Shown: one piece after another, positions 32,949-42,202 of the stretch
How positions within the stretch are numbered: position 1 is the stretch's first letter
Layout: every line of letters begins with the position of its first letter
NCBI RefSeq assembly: GCF_022348185.1
Contig: NZ_JAKRFD010000009.1
Span: 1-64,000 of the forward strand
DNA from: Epibacterium sp. Ofav1-8
GTDB lineage: Bacteria > Pseudomonadota > Alphaproteobacteria > Rhodobacterales > Rhodobacteraceae
Direction of reading: 5' to 3'
DNA length: 64,000 bases
The notes under the pieces: generated by a model
Database searches by the model: none
What the model was told of the DNA's origin: nothing
The model's input: the letters and a program-made list of their open reading frames with translations, nothing else
Program-made: the position numbers and the translations under genes

Positions 32949-35666
32949 CTATTCGGCAGCGATCCCGGCCGTGGCACTCGGTCGGTAGTTCAGCACAGGT
33001 GCGAGCCAGCGCTCGACCTCGGAGACCTCCATGCCCTTTCGATCCGCGTAGTCCACCACCTGATCGCGCTCGACCTTGGCGACGCCAAAGTAATAGGCGT
33101 CGGGATGCCCGATATAGAGGCCGGACACCGAAGAGCCCGGCCACATCGCCATGCTCTCGGTCAGCGTGACGCCGGTGCTCGCCTCCGCTTCCAGCAGTTC
33201 AAAGAGCCTGCGCTTTTCGGTGTGGTCAGGCTGGGCCGGGTAGCCCGGCGCCGGACGGATGCCATCATAGGGCTCGGCAATCAGCTCCTGCGGGCCGAAA
33301 CTCTCCTCCGGCGCGTACCCCCAGTGATCGCGCCGCACCTGCTGGTGCAGCATCTCGGCCATGGCCTCGGCAAACCGGTCGGCCAGCGCCTTGACCATGA
33401 TCGCGCCATAGTCGTCTCCCGCTTTCTCGAACCGCTCCGCAATGGCGATTTCCTCGGGGCCCGCCGTGACCACGAAGCCGCCAACCCAATCCGGCACCCC
33501 TTCTGGCGCTACAAAATCGCTCAGCGCCAGATTGGGGCTATCCTTGCGCTTGGAGGTCTGCTGACGCAGCGTGTGCAAGGTCGCTAGCGGAGCAGAGCGA
33601 TCCTTGTCCGCAAACAGCCGAATGTCATCTCCGATGGAATTTGCAGGCCAGAACCCGATGACGGCACGCGGCGCGAACCATTTTTCATCAATGATCCGGG
33701 CCAACATCTCCTGCGCATCGGCAAAGAGGCTGCGCGCCGCCTCGCCGTATTTCTCGTGATCCAGAATGCGCGGATAGACGCCTTTCAACTCCCAGGTCTG
33801 GAAAAACGGCGTCCAATCAATGAACCGCGCAATCTCTGCCAGATCCCATCCGTCGATCACCTTGGCACCGGTGAAACCGGGTTCGGTTGCGGTATAGCTG
33901 CCCCAGTCCACCTGAAACGCATTTGCGCGCGCCGCCGCCAGCGGCAACCTCTGCTTGGCCCGCTCGGCGCGCTCGTGCCGTTCGGCCACTTCGGAATACT
34001 CGGTGCGGATGCCCTCGATATAGGGCTGTTTCTGCGTCTTGCTCAGGAGCGCGGACACCACGCCCACCGCCCGGCTGGCGTCGGTGACATAGATCGCCTG
34101 GCTCTTGTTGTAGGCGGGCGCGATCTTCACCGCGGTATGCACCTTCGAGGTGGTCGCGCCACCAATCAGCAAGGGCACGTCGAAATCCTCGCGCTCCAAT
34201 TCGCTGGCCAGATGCACCATCTCATCCAGTGACGGGGTGATCAGACCGGACAGGCCGATGATGTCGACATCCTGTGCGCGTGCCTCTTCGAGGATCTTCT
34301 GCGGCGGGACCATCACGCCCAGGTCGATGATTTCGTAATTGTTGCAGGCCAGAACGACGCCGACGATGTTCTTGCCGATGTCGTGCACATCGCCCTTTAC
34401 CGTGGCCATCAGGACGCGCCCGGCGCTTTCGCGCTGACCCTCCTTCTCGGCCTCCATGTAGGGCAGCAGCACCGCGACCGCCTGCTTCATCACCCGCGCA
34501 GATTTCACCACCTGCGGCAGGAACATCTTGCCATCGCCGAACAGGTCGCCGACCACATTCATGCCCGCCATCAGCGGCCCCTCGATCACATCGAGCGGTT
34601 TGTCCGCCGCCAGTCGCGCCGCCTCGGTGTCCTCTTCGACAAACTCAGTGATCCCGTTGACCAGCGCATGCTCGAGCCGCTTTTCCACTGGCCACTCGCG
34701 CCACGCCAGATCGCGTTTTTTCTCTTCGCGTCCAGCGCCCCGATACCGTTCGGCAATATCCAGCAGGTTTTCGGTCGCAGTGGCGCCGTTCGCCGGAGCC
34801 CGGTTCAGAACCACATCCTCGCAGGCGTCGCGCAGCTCCGGGTCGATCTGATCGTAGACCGCCAACTGTCCGGCGTTGACGATCCCCATGTCCATACCGG
34901 CCATGATCGCGTGATACAGAAACACCGCATGCATCGCCTCGCGCACCGGTTCATTGCCGCGGAAGCTGAACGACAGGTTCGACACCCCACCAGAAACGTG
35001 ACAATGCGGCAGGTTCGCCCGGATCCAGCGTGTCGCCTCGATGAAATCGACGCCGTAGTTGTCATGCTCCTCGATCCCCGTCGCCACCGCGAACACATTG
35101 GGATCAAAGATGATGTCTTCGGGCGGAAAGCCGACCTCCTCGGTCAGGATCCGATAGGCGCGGGCACAGATCTCCGTCTTGCGCGCGAAAGTATCCGCCT
35201 GCCCGCTCTCGTCAAAGGCCATGACGACAACCGCCGCCCCATAGGCCAGACACAGGCCGGCGTGGTGGCGAAACGCCTCCTCGCCCTCCTTGAGGCTGAT
35301 GGAGTTCACCACCGATTTGCCCTGCACACATTGCAGGCCGGCCTCGATCACCTCCCATTTGGAGCTGTCGATCATCACCGGCACCCGGGCGATGTCCGGC
35401 TCTGCCGCAACAAGGTTGAGGAACTCCACCATCGCCTGTTTTGAATCGATCAGGCCCTCGTCCATGTTGACGTCGATGATCTGGGCGCCGTTCTCCACCT
35501 GGTCCCGCGCAACATCAAGCGCCGTGGCATAATCGCGGTTGGTGATCAGCTTGCGAAACTTGGCCGAGCCGGTGACATTTGTGCGTTCTCCCACATTCAC
35601 GAAGGGAATATCGCGTGTGAGAACAAAGGGTTCCAGCCCCGACAGGCGCAGCAGAGGTTCGGTCAT
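32949..35666 (-). CDS. metH: Methionine synthase, pterin-binding/cobalamin/activation part
   Basis: 905 residues that correspond to MetH without its homocysteine domain. In order: a pterin-binding domain ([18 protein letters not shown] at the start, [18 protein letters not shown]), cobalamin cap and Rossmann domain ([11 protein letters not shown], whose His ligates cobalt, then [13 protein letters not shown]), and the AdoMet activation domain ([12 protein letters not shown]). It transfers methyl from methyl-THF to cobalamin and on to homocysteine bound by the partner protein. The ATG overlaps the stop of the upstream homocysteine-domain gene by 4 bp, so the split enzyme is made from one message. 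Confidence 0.95.
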   Translation of the reverse strand: MTEPLLRLSGLEPFVLTRDIPFVNVGERTNVTGSAKFRKLITNRDYATALDVARDQVENGAQIIDVNMDEGLIDSKQAMVEFLNLVAAEPDIARVPVMIDSSKWEVIEAGLQCVQGKSVVNSISLKEGEEAFRHHAGLCLAYGAAVVVMAFDESGQADTFARKTEICARAYRILTEEVGFPPEDIIFDPNVFAVATGIEEHDNYGVDFIEATRWIRANLPHCHVSGGVSNLSFSFRGNEPVREAMHAVFLYHAIMAGMDMGIVNAGQLAVYDQIDPELRDACEDVVLNRAPANGATATENLLDIAERYRGAGREEKKRDLAWREWPVEKRLEHALVNGITEFVEEDTEAARLAADKPLDVIEGPLMAGMNVVGDLFGDGKMFLPQVVKSARVMKQAVAVLLPYMEAEKEGQRESAGRVLMATVKGDVHDIGKNIVGVVLACNNYEIIDLGVMVPPQKILEEARAQDVDIIGLSGLITPSLDEMVHLASELEREDFDVPLLIGGATTSKVHTAVKIAPAYNKSQAIYVTDASRAVGVVSALLSKTQKQPYIEGIRTEYSEVAERHERAERAKQRLPLAAARANAFQVDWGSYTATEPGFTGAKVIDGWDLAEIARFIDWTPFFQTWELKGVYPRILDHEKYGEAARSLFADAQEMLARIIDEKWFAPRAVIGFWPANSIGDDIRLFADKDRSAPLATLHTLRQQTSKRKDSPNLALSDFVAPEGVPDWVGGFVVTAGPEEIAIAERFEKAGDDYGAIMVKALADRFAEAMAEMLHQQVRRDHWGYAPEESFGPQELIAEPYDGIRPAPGYPAQPDHTEKRRLFELLEAEASTGVTLTESMAMWPGSSVSGLYIGHPDAYYFGVAKVERDQVVDYADRKGMEVSEVERWLAPVLNYRPSATAGIAAE

Positions 35667-36721
35667 TGCGTGTCTCCCTTCACCGTGCGCGGGGGATATT
35701 TCGCCACATGGTCGGCAATGGCACGTATGTGGTCCGGCGTGGTGCCGCAGCAGCCGCCCGCCACGTTGATCAGCCCCTCGCGCGCAAAGACCTCGACCAG
35801 CGCGGCGGTCTCATCCGGGGTTTCGTCATATTGCCCAAAGGCATTGGGCAGGCCCGCATTCGGATAGGCACAGATGCGTGTCTCCGCGACACCGGAAAGC
35901 TCTGCCAGATGCGGGCGCATGGCATCCGCGCCGAGCGCGCAGTTCAGCCCCACCGTAAAGGGCCGCGCGTGCTGCACCGAATGCCAGAACGCGGTGGGCG
36001 TCTGCCCGGAGAGCGTGCGACCCGAGGCATCCGTGATGGTGCCGGAAATCATGATCGGCAGCCGTTTGCCCACCTTTGCAAAGCTCTCGAAGGCGGCAAA
36101 GATCGCCGCCTTGGCGTTGAGCGTATCAAAGATGGTCTCGATCAGGATGAGGTCCGATCCGCCTGCGATCAGCCCGTCGATCTGCTGGCCATAGGCCATG
36201 CGCAGGTCGTCGAAACTCACCGCGCGATAGCCGGGATCGTTGACATCCGGGCTGATCGACGCGGTGCGGTTGGTCGGCCCCACCGCCCCGGCGACATAGC
36301 GCGGTCGCCCGTCGATCGCCTCCGCCCGGTCCGCCGCGCGCCGCGCCACCTGCGCACCGGCCACATTGAGGTCGTGCACAGCACTTTCCAGCCCGTAATC
36401 CGCCTGCGCGATGGTGGTGGAGGAAAAAGTGTTGGTCTCCAGGATGTCGGCGCCAGCAAGGGCGAACTCCAGCTGGATGTCCTCCACCGCCTGTGGCTGG
36501 GTCAGCACCAGCAGGTCGTTATTGCCCTTTTGCGGATGATCCGAGGGATGATGACGGCACCCGGGCCCATGGATATGTCCGCCGCCGGTAAAATCCTCTT
36601 CGGTCATGTTCAGGGTCTGGATCATCGTCCCCATCGCGCCGTCCAGAATGAGTATTCTGTCGCGCGCGGCGGCGGCAATGGCTTTGAAACTGTCCGAGGT
36701 CGAGAGAGAAAAGTTGATCAT
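35663..36721 (-). CDS. Homocysteine S-methyltransferase domain protein (N-terminal part of split MetH)
   Basis: 352 residues from an ATG at 36721 with AGGA 5 nt upstream; an in-frame start at 36766 is less supported. It starts [14 protein letters not shown], and carries the zinc cysteines in GLNCALGAD and [11 protein letters not shown], the homocysteine-binding module of MetH. Alone it lacks pterin and cobalamin domains, which are encoded by the overlapping next gene. Some lineages keep this as a separate betaine-type methyltransferase, but the direct fusion-like order argues for a split methionine synthase. Confidence 0.92.
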   Translation of the reverse strand: MINFSLSTSDSFKAIAAAARDRILILDGAMGTMIQTLNMTEEDFTGGGHIHGPGCRHHPSDHPQKGNNDLLVLTQPQAVEDIQLEFALAGADILETNTFSSTTIAQADYGLESAVHDLNVAGAQVARRAADRAEAIDGRPRYVAGAVGPTNRTASISPDVNDPGYRAVSFDDLRMAYGQQIDGLIAGGSDLILIETIFDTLNAKAAIFAAFESFAKVGKRLPIMISGTITDASGRTLSGQTPTAFWHSVQHARPFTVGLNCALGADAMRPHLAELSGVAETRICAYPNAGLPNAFGQYDETPDETAALVEVFAREGLINVAGGCCGTTPDHIRAIADHVAKYPPRTVKGDTQ

Positions 36722-36795
36722 ACCGGTCCTGTCATACTGCGCGCCCTTGGTACTGAAGACGCCCAACTCAAATCAACCTCATTATATTGCACACA

Positions 36796-36816
36796 AACAT
36801 GATCATTATTCATGTT
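36796..36816. promoter_or_regulatory. AACATGA-N7-TCATGTT dyad upstream of the split metH
   Basis: AACATGA (36796-36802) and TCATGTT (36810-36816) are perfect inverted copies in an AT-rich patch 75 bp before the homocysteine-domain gene. This is the probable promoter zone of the leftward unit. It could bind a dimeric regulator of methionine synthesis. I see no convincing SAM-II or SAH riboswitch in this leader. Confidence 0.4.
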
Positions 36817-36970
36817 CATGCTGTGTCTATGGGTTCCGGTGATTGGGTTGACAGTCGCCAAGCCCGCCGGATGCCGACGGTACAGCGGCGCAGGTCCAGC
36901 GGTCCTTGTCGCCAGCATCTGACAGGCTACAATAGCCATCCCAAACGCGGAACGAAGGTGGGAGCATTCA

Positions 36971-37402
36971 GTGACCAAGCATATGAACCTCGTGAAGCTC
37001 TCTGTTGGTTCCGAGAGCGTCGAGGACCTGATCGGCTGGCAAGCGATCTATGCCAAACGCTGGCAAGACGGGCTGCCGCGCCATGTGACCCGCATGTGGC
37101 CCAAACGGGAGCCCGAAATCCTGAACGGCGGGTCAATCTATTGGGTTATCAAAGGATTGGTCCAATGCCGCCAACGCATTCTGCGGATGGATGAAGTCTA
37201 TGGCGAGGACGAAATCCGACGGTGTGCGATCGTTCTTGAACCAGACATCCACCGGACACATACCGCGCCCAAACGCCCCTTTCAGGGCTGGCGCTATCTG
37301 AAACCCGAGGACACACCGGCAGACCTGCCCGAAGGGCGCGAAAGCGAAGAGCCGTTGCCTGCGGAACTCTCTCAGGCATTGGCTGAAATCGGTGTGGTTT
37401 GA
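36971..37402 (+). CDS. DUF1489 family protein
   Basis: 143 residues from a GTG at 36971 with GGGAG 6 nt upstream. The pattern NLVKLSVGSESVEDLIGWQ, then HVTRMWPKREPEILNGGSIY and LEPDIHRTHTAPKRPFQGWR is that of DUF1489, a short soluble protein family common in alphaproteobacteria with no assigned function. It is divergent from the split metH and convergent with hisG. The function is unknown. Confidence 0.9.
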   Translation: MTKHMNLVKLSVGSESVEDLIGWQAIYAKRWQDGLPRHVTRMWPKREPEILNGGSIYWVIKGLVQCRQRILRMDEVYGEDEIRRCAIVLEPDIHRTHTAPKRPFQGWRYLKPEDTPADLPEGRESEEPLPAELSQALAEIGVV

Positions 37403-37417
37403 CGCCGAAGAAAAATA

Positions 37418-37477
37418 GGGGCTTTGCCCCTCCTGGCCTGATGGCCAGTTCACCCCAGGATATTTCAAGTTAGAAGA
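37418..37477 (+). repeat. REP-like palindromic element, copy at the DUF1489/hisG junction
   Basis: GGGGCTTTGCCCC is followed by CCTGGCCTGATGGCCAG and then CCCCAGGATATTTCAAGTTAG, with GAAGAA directly after. The order (G-rich short hairpin, second hairpin, GATATTT-tail with a GAAGA end) is the same as in the copies inside xdhA and xdhB. An inverted partner lies at 37511-37551. Confidence 0.6.
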
Positions 37478-37484
37478 ACCAAAA

Positions 37485-37503
37485 GGCCGCGATCTCCGCG
37501 GCC
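37485..37503. terminator. Hairpin between convergent DUF1489 and hisG genes
   Basis: GGCCGCG and CGCGGCC form a perfect 7-bp stem with loop ATCTC. It is preceded by AAAA, which reads as a T-run for the leftward direction, and sits centrally between two inverted REP-like elements. It is a likely bidirectional transcript end. Confidence 0.55.
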
Positions 37504-37510
37504 CTTCCTC

Positions 37511-37551
37511 TTCTAACCCAAATATCCCGGAGCGCGAGGCAGAGCCTCGCA
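37511..37551 (-). repeat. Inverted REP-like element beside hisG
   Basis: Read on the minus strand, GCGAGGCTCTGCCTCGC is followed by CCGGGATATTTGGGTTAGAAG, an inverted counterpart of 37418-37477. The pair with the hairpin between them has the layout of a BIME (two REPs in opposite orientation) at a convergent gene junction. Confidence 0.55.
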
Positions 37552-37558
37552 TCAGCCA

Positions 37559-38251
37559 TTAGTTATCAATCTTAACCATTAGCGTCTTGAGCGCAGATTT
37601 TTCCTCAGACGTGCATTTCGCCATCCGGCTGCGCCACAGCGTTGCCTGGCTGCGCAGCACCAGGCCATCCGACAGGATTTTCAGGTGATTGGCGCGCAGG
37701 GTCTCTCCGGTCGAGGTGATATCGGCCACCATTTCGGCGGTCTCGTTTTTCACCGTGCCTTCGGTTGCGCCCTGACTGTCGATCAGCTGGTAATCCGCAA
37801 CGCCCGCATCCGCGAGGAACTCACGAATGAGACGGTGATATTTTGTTGCGATCCGCAATCTGTGGCCATGGGTACGTCGGAACGCGGCGGCAACGGCATC
37901 GAGATCTTCGAGCGTGTCCACGTCAATCCAGAACTGCGGCACCGCGAGGATCAGGTCGGCCTCGCCAAAGCCCATCGGCTCCAGCTCCTCCACCTGCTGC
38001 TCCCAACGCGGCAGTTTTTCATGTACCAAATCGGTGCCGGTCACGCCTAGGTGAATACGGCCCGCCGCCAGCTCACGCGGGATTTCACCCGCCGACAGCA
38101 GCACCAGATCCACGCCCTCGACGCCCTCGACCGCACCTGCGTATTCGCGATCAGATCCGGTACGCGACAGGGTGATGCCGCGTTTTGCAAACCAGTCGAA
38201 GGTCTTCTCCATCAGCCGCCCCTTGGACGGCACGCCCAGCTTGATGCTCAT
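37559..38251 (-). CDS. hisG: ATP phosphoribosyltransferase catalytic subunit, short form
   Basis: First enzyme of histidine synthesis: joins ATP and PRPP. At 230 residues it is the short HisG type, lacking the C-terminal regulatory domain and needing HisZ. It starts KLGVPSKGRLMEKTFDWF and has LVLLSAGEIPRELAAG, RIHLGVTGTDLV and the PRPP loop region DITSTGETLRANHL. It overlaps the hisZ stop by ATGA (38248-38251). Confidence 0.95.
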   Translation of the reverse strand: MSIKLGVPSKGRLMEKTFDWFAKRGITLSRTGSDREYAGAVEGVEGVDLVLLSAGEIPRELAAGRIHLGVTGTDLVHEKLPRWEQQVEELEPMGFGEADLILAVPQFWIDVDTLEDLDAVAAAFRRTHGHRLRIATKYHRLIREFLADAGVADYQLIDSQGATEGTVKNETAEMVADITSTGETLRANHLKILSDGLVLRSQATLWRSRMAKCTSEEKSALKTLMVKIDN

Positions 38252-39339
38252 GACTGTGCCTCCCCTTCGAGCGTCAGGATCAGGTCGGGGCGGATCACAC
38301 CGCCGACTGCGGGAATTTCATCCCCCTGCCCCAGATATCGCGTCAGCGCGTCATAACGCCCGCCCGTTGCGATGGGGGGCAGGTCCGGACGGCGTTCAGC
38401 GTAAAAGCCAAACACAAAGCCGTCGTAGTACTCCATAGAGGTGCGGCCATACGAGGCCTCGAAATCAAGCTGATCAATCGCGATCCCGCGCGCCTTCATC
38501 GCGGATGTGCGGGCCTCCAGTCGATCCAGGGCCGGCAGGATCGCCGGCAGATCGACCGCAATGTCGCGCATCTGTTCCAGCGCATAAGGCACCGTTTCCC
38601 GCACCGCGAGCAAGGCCTCCAGCGCTTCCATCTCATGTTCAGAGATCGGCGGCGCTGCCGCATCCGCCCGCAGGGTGTCTACCCGCGCATCAATCTCGGC
38701 AGCGCGGCGTTTGCCGATCTCCGGTGCGGTGCCGGTCAGCGGACCTGTGGTCGACAATAGTTTCTTGCGGCTCTCGGACATTGGGGTACGCCCGGCAAAG
38801 CGGTCCAAGAGCGCGCGGAACCGGCGCGGACGCCAGATATGCCGCCGCAGCGCCGCTTTGCGCACCTCCGTGGTGTTGAGCCCCTCGACCGCAGCCAGGA
38901 GGATCCCAATATCACCGGTTGCCACACGCAATTCCAATCCGCGCAATTGCAGTTGAAACAGCGCAAAGACCTCGGCATCCGCGTCCGCTGGGTCGGTGCG
39001 GTCAAAGACCTCATAGCCGACCTGCACAAATTCATTGGCCCGGTCCGGGTCGTGTTCCTGGCGACGAAACACCTGCCCCGCATAGGTATAGCGTGCAGGC
39101 TCCGCACCGCCCTTCATGTGCATCTGCACCATTGGCAAGGTGAAATCCGGGCGCAGCATCTGCTCGCCCCGCAGCGCATCTGAGGTCACGTAGGCGCGCG
39201 CACGGATATCCTCGCCATAGAGATCCAACAGGATATCAGCAGGTTGCAACAGCGGCGGGTCGACGACAACGCCGCCCGCAACCTCAAAGCGCTGACGCAA
39301 CAGCGCCGCGCGGGCTTCGATCTGGGAACGGTTGGGCAT
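38248..39339 (-). CDS. hisZ: ATP phosphoribosyltransferase regulatory subunit
   Basis: 363-residue class-II aaRS-like protein that activates short HisG and confers histidine feedback. It shows the HisRS-paralog pattern LLQPADILLDLYGEDI, MLRPDFTLPMVQMH and ARYTYAGQVFRRQEHD, and lacks tRNA-binding extensions. It lies between hisS (2-bp gap) and hisG (overlap), so paralogue and regulator are made in one transcript. Confidence 0.92.
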   Translation of the reverse strand: MPNRSQIEARAALLRQRFEVAGGVVVDPPLLQPADILLDLYGEDIRARAYVTSDALRGEQMLRPDFTLPMVQMHMKGGAEPARYTYAGQVFRRQEHDPDRANEFVQVGYEVFDRTDPADADAEVFALFQLQLRGLELRVATGDIGILLAAVEGLNTTEVRKAALRRHIWRPRRFRALLDRFAGRTPMSESRKKLLSTTGPLTGTAPEIGKRRAAEIDARVDTLRADAAAPPISEHEMEALEALLAVRETVPYALEQMRDIAVDLPAILPALDRLEARTSAMKARGIAIDQLDFEASYGRTSMEYYDGFVFGFYAERRPDLPPIATGGRYDALTRYLGQGDEIPAVGGVIRPDLILTLEGEAQS

Positions 39340-39341
39340 GT

Positions 39342-40856
39342 TCAGCCCTCCTGATCTTTGGCTTGGTTGGCGAGAATGTCACGCACCTTCGCGACCAACT
39401 CCGTGCGGGGCACTTCGAACTGGCTCGGGCGTTCTTTCCACTCTTCCAAGGTGGCGCTTTCAGCGATCTTGGCACCGAGGATCAGATCCTTGATCTGGAT
39501 CACACCGCGGTCCTTTTCATCGCCACCTTCGATCACAGCCACAGGCGAATGGCGTTTGTCCGCGTATTTCAACTGGTTGCCAAAGTTCTTGGGGTTGCCA
39601 AGATAGACCTCGGCGCGGATGCCCGCCTGACGCAGTTCGCCGACCATGGCCTGATAGTCGGCCATGCGGTCGCGGTCCATCACCGTCACCACCACCGGGC
39701 CGGTGGGGGTCGCGGCCAGGCGGCCCTTTTCGCGCAGCGCCGCCAGCAGACGGTCAACCCCGATGGACAGACCCACCGCAGGCACCTCTTGGCCAGTGAA
39801 GCGTTTCACCAGGCCATCATAGCGCCCACCGCCCGCAACCGAGCCGAATTGGCGCTTGCGGCCCTTCTCATCAAAGATTTCAAAGGTTAGCTCGGCCTCG
39901 AACACCGGACCGGTGTAATAGCCAAGACCGCGCACGATCGACGGGTCGATCAGGATGCGATCATCGCCATAGCCCGCAGCGGCAAAGAGCGCGCCCATCA
40001 GTTCCAGCTCGGCAACGCCCTCTTGGCCGACCTTGCTGTCGCCCACGGCGGCGCGCAGGTTCGTCATGGTCTCTGCCACGGTGTCGCCCTTGGACGTCAG
40101 GAACGCAAGCACAGGTTCTGCCTGCTGGTCCTCGAGCCCCACACCGTCGATATAAGCGCCGGAGGCATCCAGCCGCCCCTTGCCCAGCAGCTCGCGCACA
40201 CCGCTCTCGCCCACCTTGTCGAACTTGTCGATGGTGCGCAGGACGTCGTCGCGCTTGGGATCCTCCTCGGCAAGGCCCATCGCCTCCAGCACACCGTTCA
40301 GAACCTTGCGGTTGTTGACGCGCACCAGATAGTCGCCACGCGGAATGCCGACCTTTTCGAGCGTATCCGACAGCATCATGCAGATCTCTGCATCCGCCGC
40401 CATGGAGGCCGTGCCAACCGTATCCGCATCGCATTGATAGAACTGGCGATAGCGACCCGGGCCGGGTTTTTCATTGCGCCACACAGGCCCCATCGCAAAA
40501 CGACGATAGGGGTTGGGCAGATCGTTGCGATGCTGTGCGTAAACACGCGCCAAGGGGGCGGTCAGGTCATAGCGCAGCGCCATCCAGTCGCCCGGCTTGC
40601 CCTCGGGGTCGTTCTCGTCGGCCTCTTGCCACGCAAAAACGCCTGCGTTCGGGCGATCCACGTCGGGCAGGAACTTGCCCAGCGCCTCGACCGTTTCCAC
40701 GGCAGAGGATTCGAGCGCCTCGAAGCCGTAATGATGGTAAACCTCCGCAATGGTGGCCAGCATATGCGTGCGCTGGGTCACCTCTTCGCCGAAATAGTCA
40801 CGGAATCCTTTGGGCGTAATTGCCTTGGGACGGGGCTGTTTCTTGGCTTTGGCCAT
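39342..40856 (-). CDS. hisS: Histidine--tRNA ligase
   Basis: 504-residue class II synthetase that charges tRNA-His. Motifs: [15 protein letters not shown] at the N-terminus, [14 protein letters not shown], motif 2 [20 protein letters not shown], then [20 protein letters not shown] and [10 protein letters not shown]. The C-terminal anticodon-binding domain has [10 protein letters not shown]. Its co-transcription with hisZ-hisG couples histidine synthesis and charging genes. The divergent promoter shared with slyX lies in 40857-40998. Confidence 0.96.
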   Translation of the reverse strand: MAKAKKQPRPKAITPKGFRDYFGEEVTQRTHMLATIAEVYHHYGFEALESSAVETVEALGKFLPDVDRPNAGVFAWQEADENDPEGKPGDWMALRYDLTAPLARVYAQHRNDLPNPYRRFAMGPVWRNEKPGPGRYRQFYQCDADTVGTASMAADAEICMMLSDTLEKVGIPRGDYLVRVNNRKVLNGVLEAMGLAEEDPKRDDVLRTIDKFDKVGESGVRELLGKGRLDASGAYIDGVGLEDQQAEPVLAFLTSKGDTVAETMTNLRAAVGDSKVGQEGVAELELMGALFAAAGYGDDRILIDPSIVRGLGYYTGPVFEAELTFEIFDEKGRKRQFGSVAGGGRYDGLVKRFTGQEVPAVGLSIGVDRLLAALREKGRLAATPTGPVVVTVMDRDRMADYQAMVGELRQAGIRAEVYLGNPKNFGNQLKYADKRHSPVAVIEGGDEKDRGVIQIKDLILGAKIAESATLEEWKERPSQFEVPRTELVAKVRDILANQAKDQEG

Positions 40857-40998
40857 TGTGGCCTCCTTGCGGGTGGTTTCTCGCGCTTGCGTCTAGCCCA
40901 AGGGGCCTCAGTGAGCAAGGTGCGACGCCCTGCGCACGCCCCATGGACGCCTGCCCGCGCCCGCGTTACATCAGTCCGCAACACAGGAGGCATGCCCC

Positions 40999-41193
40999 AT
41001 GCAACATCTCGAAGAACAGATCGCCTATCTGACCCGCACCGTCGATGAGCTGAACGAGATCGTGACCAGCCAGCAGTCGGACATCGACCTCCTGAAGCGG
41101 CGCGTGCAGATGCTGATAGAGCGCGAGGCCCAGCGCGAGGCCGAAGGCACCGGCGGCGCGGTCTTTGGCGACGAACGCCCTCCGCACTACTAG
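40999..41193 (+). CDS. slyX: SlyX family protein
   Basis: 64 residues with a coiled-coil heptad pattern (LEEQIAYLTRTVDELNEIV, IDLLKRRVQMLIER) and the SlyX ending DERPPHY. AGGAGG lies 8 nt before the ATG. SlyX is a small soluble protein of unknown role, widespread in proteobacteria. It is monocistronic and divergent from hisS. Confidence 0.88.
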   Translation: MQHLEEQIAYLTRTVDELNEIVTSQQSDIDLLKRRVQMLIEREAQREAEGTGGAVFGDERPPHY

Positions 41194-41365
41194 GCGCCGC
41201 CACACGCATGCGATTGCCGGGTTCAGACGCGGGCGCATGTGGTCTGGCGGCTGTTCCGTCGTCACCTCACCCGCGATAGCGCTTGCGTCGATGCATAAAG
41301 TTTGGACAAGATTTTCTACAAATTCACCTGACTGCTGAAACGCGACGCGCAAGGAGACATGATCC

Positions 41366-41854
41366 ATGGTGCCACTTGTTAAAACTCTTCTGTCCCTCTC
41401 CCTCGTGGCGAGCCTGCCCGCTGCGGCATTTGCCGACCCAAAGCCGCGCAATGCACGTCCGGCGCCCGTTGATAAAGTCATCGGCGCCTACGCGGGCAAA
41501 ACCGATCTCTGGGAACAGGATTGCGGTGGGGGCATCTACTTCTCGCCCAACAATCAGGTCCGCGCCTGGTGCGCCGAAAACAGCGAAAACATGGCTGCCG
41601 GAACCTGGACGGTGAGCGCAGATGGCACCCTGTGCCAGAACCTGACCTGGTATTATCCCCAAGGCAACGCTGCGGGCAGTTCGGCAGCAGAACCCCTTTG
41701 CATTCAACACGTTGTGAATGGCTGGGGCGTCATGTACCGCAGCTGGCCGGGCTCTACCGAATGGTGGCCGGTGACCAGTGCGACCAGCACGCTGAAACGC
41801 GGTTATGTGTTCCAATCCGACGTCGACACGGCCAAGAACAAACTCGGCCTCTGA
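41366..41854 (+). CDS. Exported DUF995-like protein
   Basis: 162 residues with a Sec signal peptide (cut near AFA/DPK). The mature part has DKVIGAYAGKTDLW, GGGIYFSPNNQVRAWC, AAGTWTVSADGTLCQNL and GYVFQSD, a Cys- and Trp-rich small periplasmic domain resembling DUF995. There is an AAGGAG site about 10 nt before the ATG. The function is unknown; family members have been linked to exopolysaccharide or envelope traits, but nothing here shows that. Confidence 0.72.
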   Translation: MVPLVKTLLSLSLVASLPAAAFADPKPRNARPAPVDKVIGAYAGKTDLWEQDCGGGIYFSPNNQVRAWCAENSENMAAGTWTVSADGTLCQNLTWYYPQGNAAGSSAAEPLCIQHVVNGWGVMYRSWPGSTEWWPVTSATSTLKRGYVFQSDVDTAKNKLGL

Positions 41855-42202
41855 GGTCGAACGAACACAAGACCACGGGGGTGCGGTTGTCCGGGTCGGA
41901 GCCGCGCCCCTGTTTTGTTTGACCCGCAGCCTTGCCGGGTTCCAGGCCGGTTCAGGCTGATGCGGTAGGGGCGATGCTGAGGCGCCGCGCATCGTGACCT
42001 ATCATTACCTCCCGGTGGCTGCGGTGCCACGCCCCTGCATCGCGACGCGGCCTCCTGCGCAGGATTTAATTGATTCTTCGCCCGTTCGGACGCGCAAGGC
42101 CCGCGCAACAATTCAAGCACCAAACCCCGACCGTCGACGCATCACGAACAATCACGCGGCGGGCGCAAACAGGGCCGCACTTATCGGCTGGCTCGCGCGC
42201 GC
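41855..42202. other. 348-bp region between the DUF995 gene and dnaE
   Basis: Between convergent genes. The first part holds a terminator-like hairpin (41877-41917). The rest (about 41920-42200) is GC-rich with no gene, repeat or RNA motif that I can support. Confidence 0.5.
41877..41917 (+). terminator. Terminator after the DUF995 gene
   Basis: GGGGTGCGG pairs with CCGCGCCCC (one G-T pair) across a loop of about 14 nt and is followed by TGTTTTG. It lies 23 bp after the stop and is a plausible Rho-independent terminator. Confidence 0.6.
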
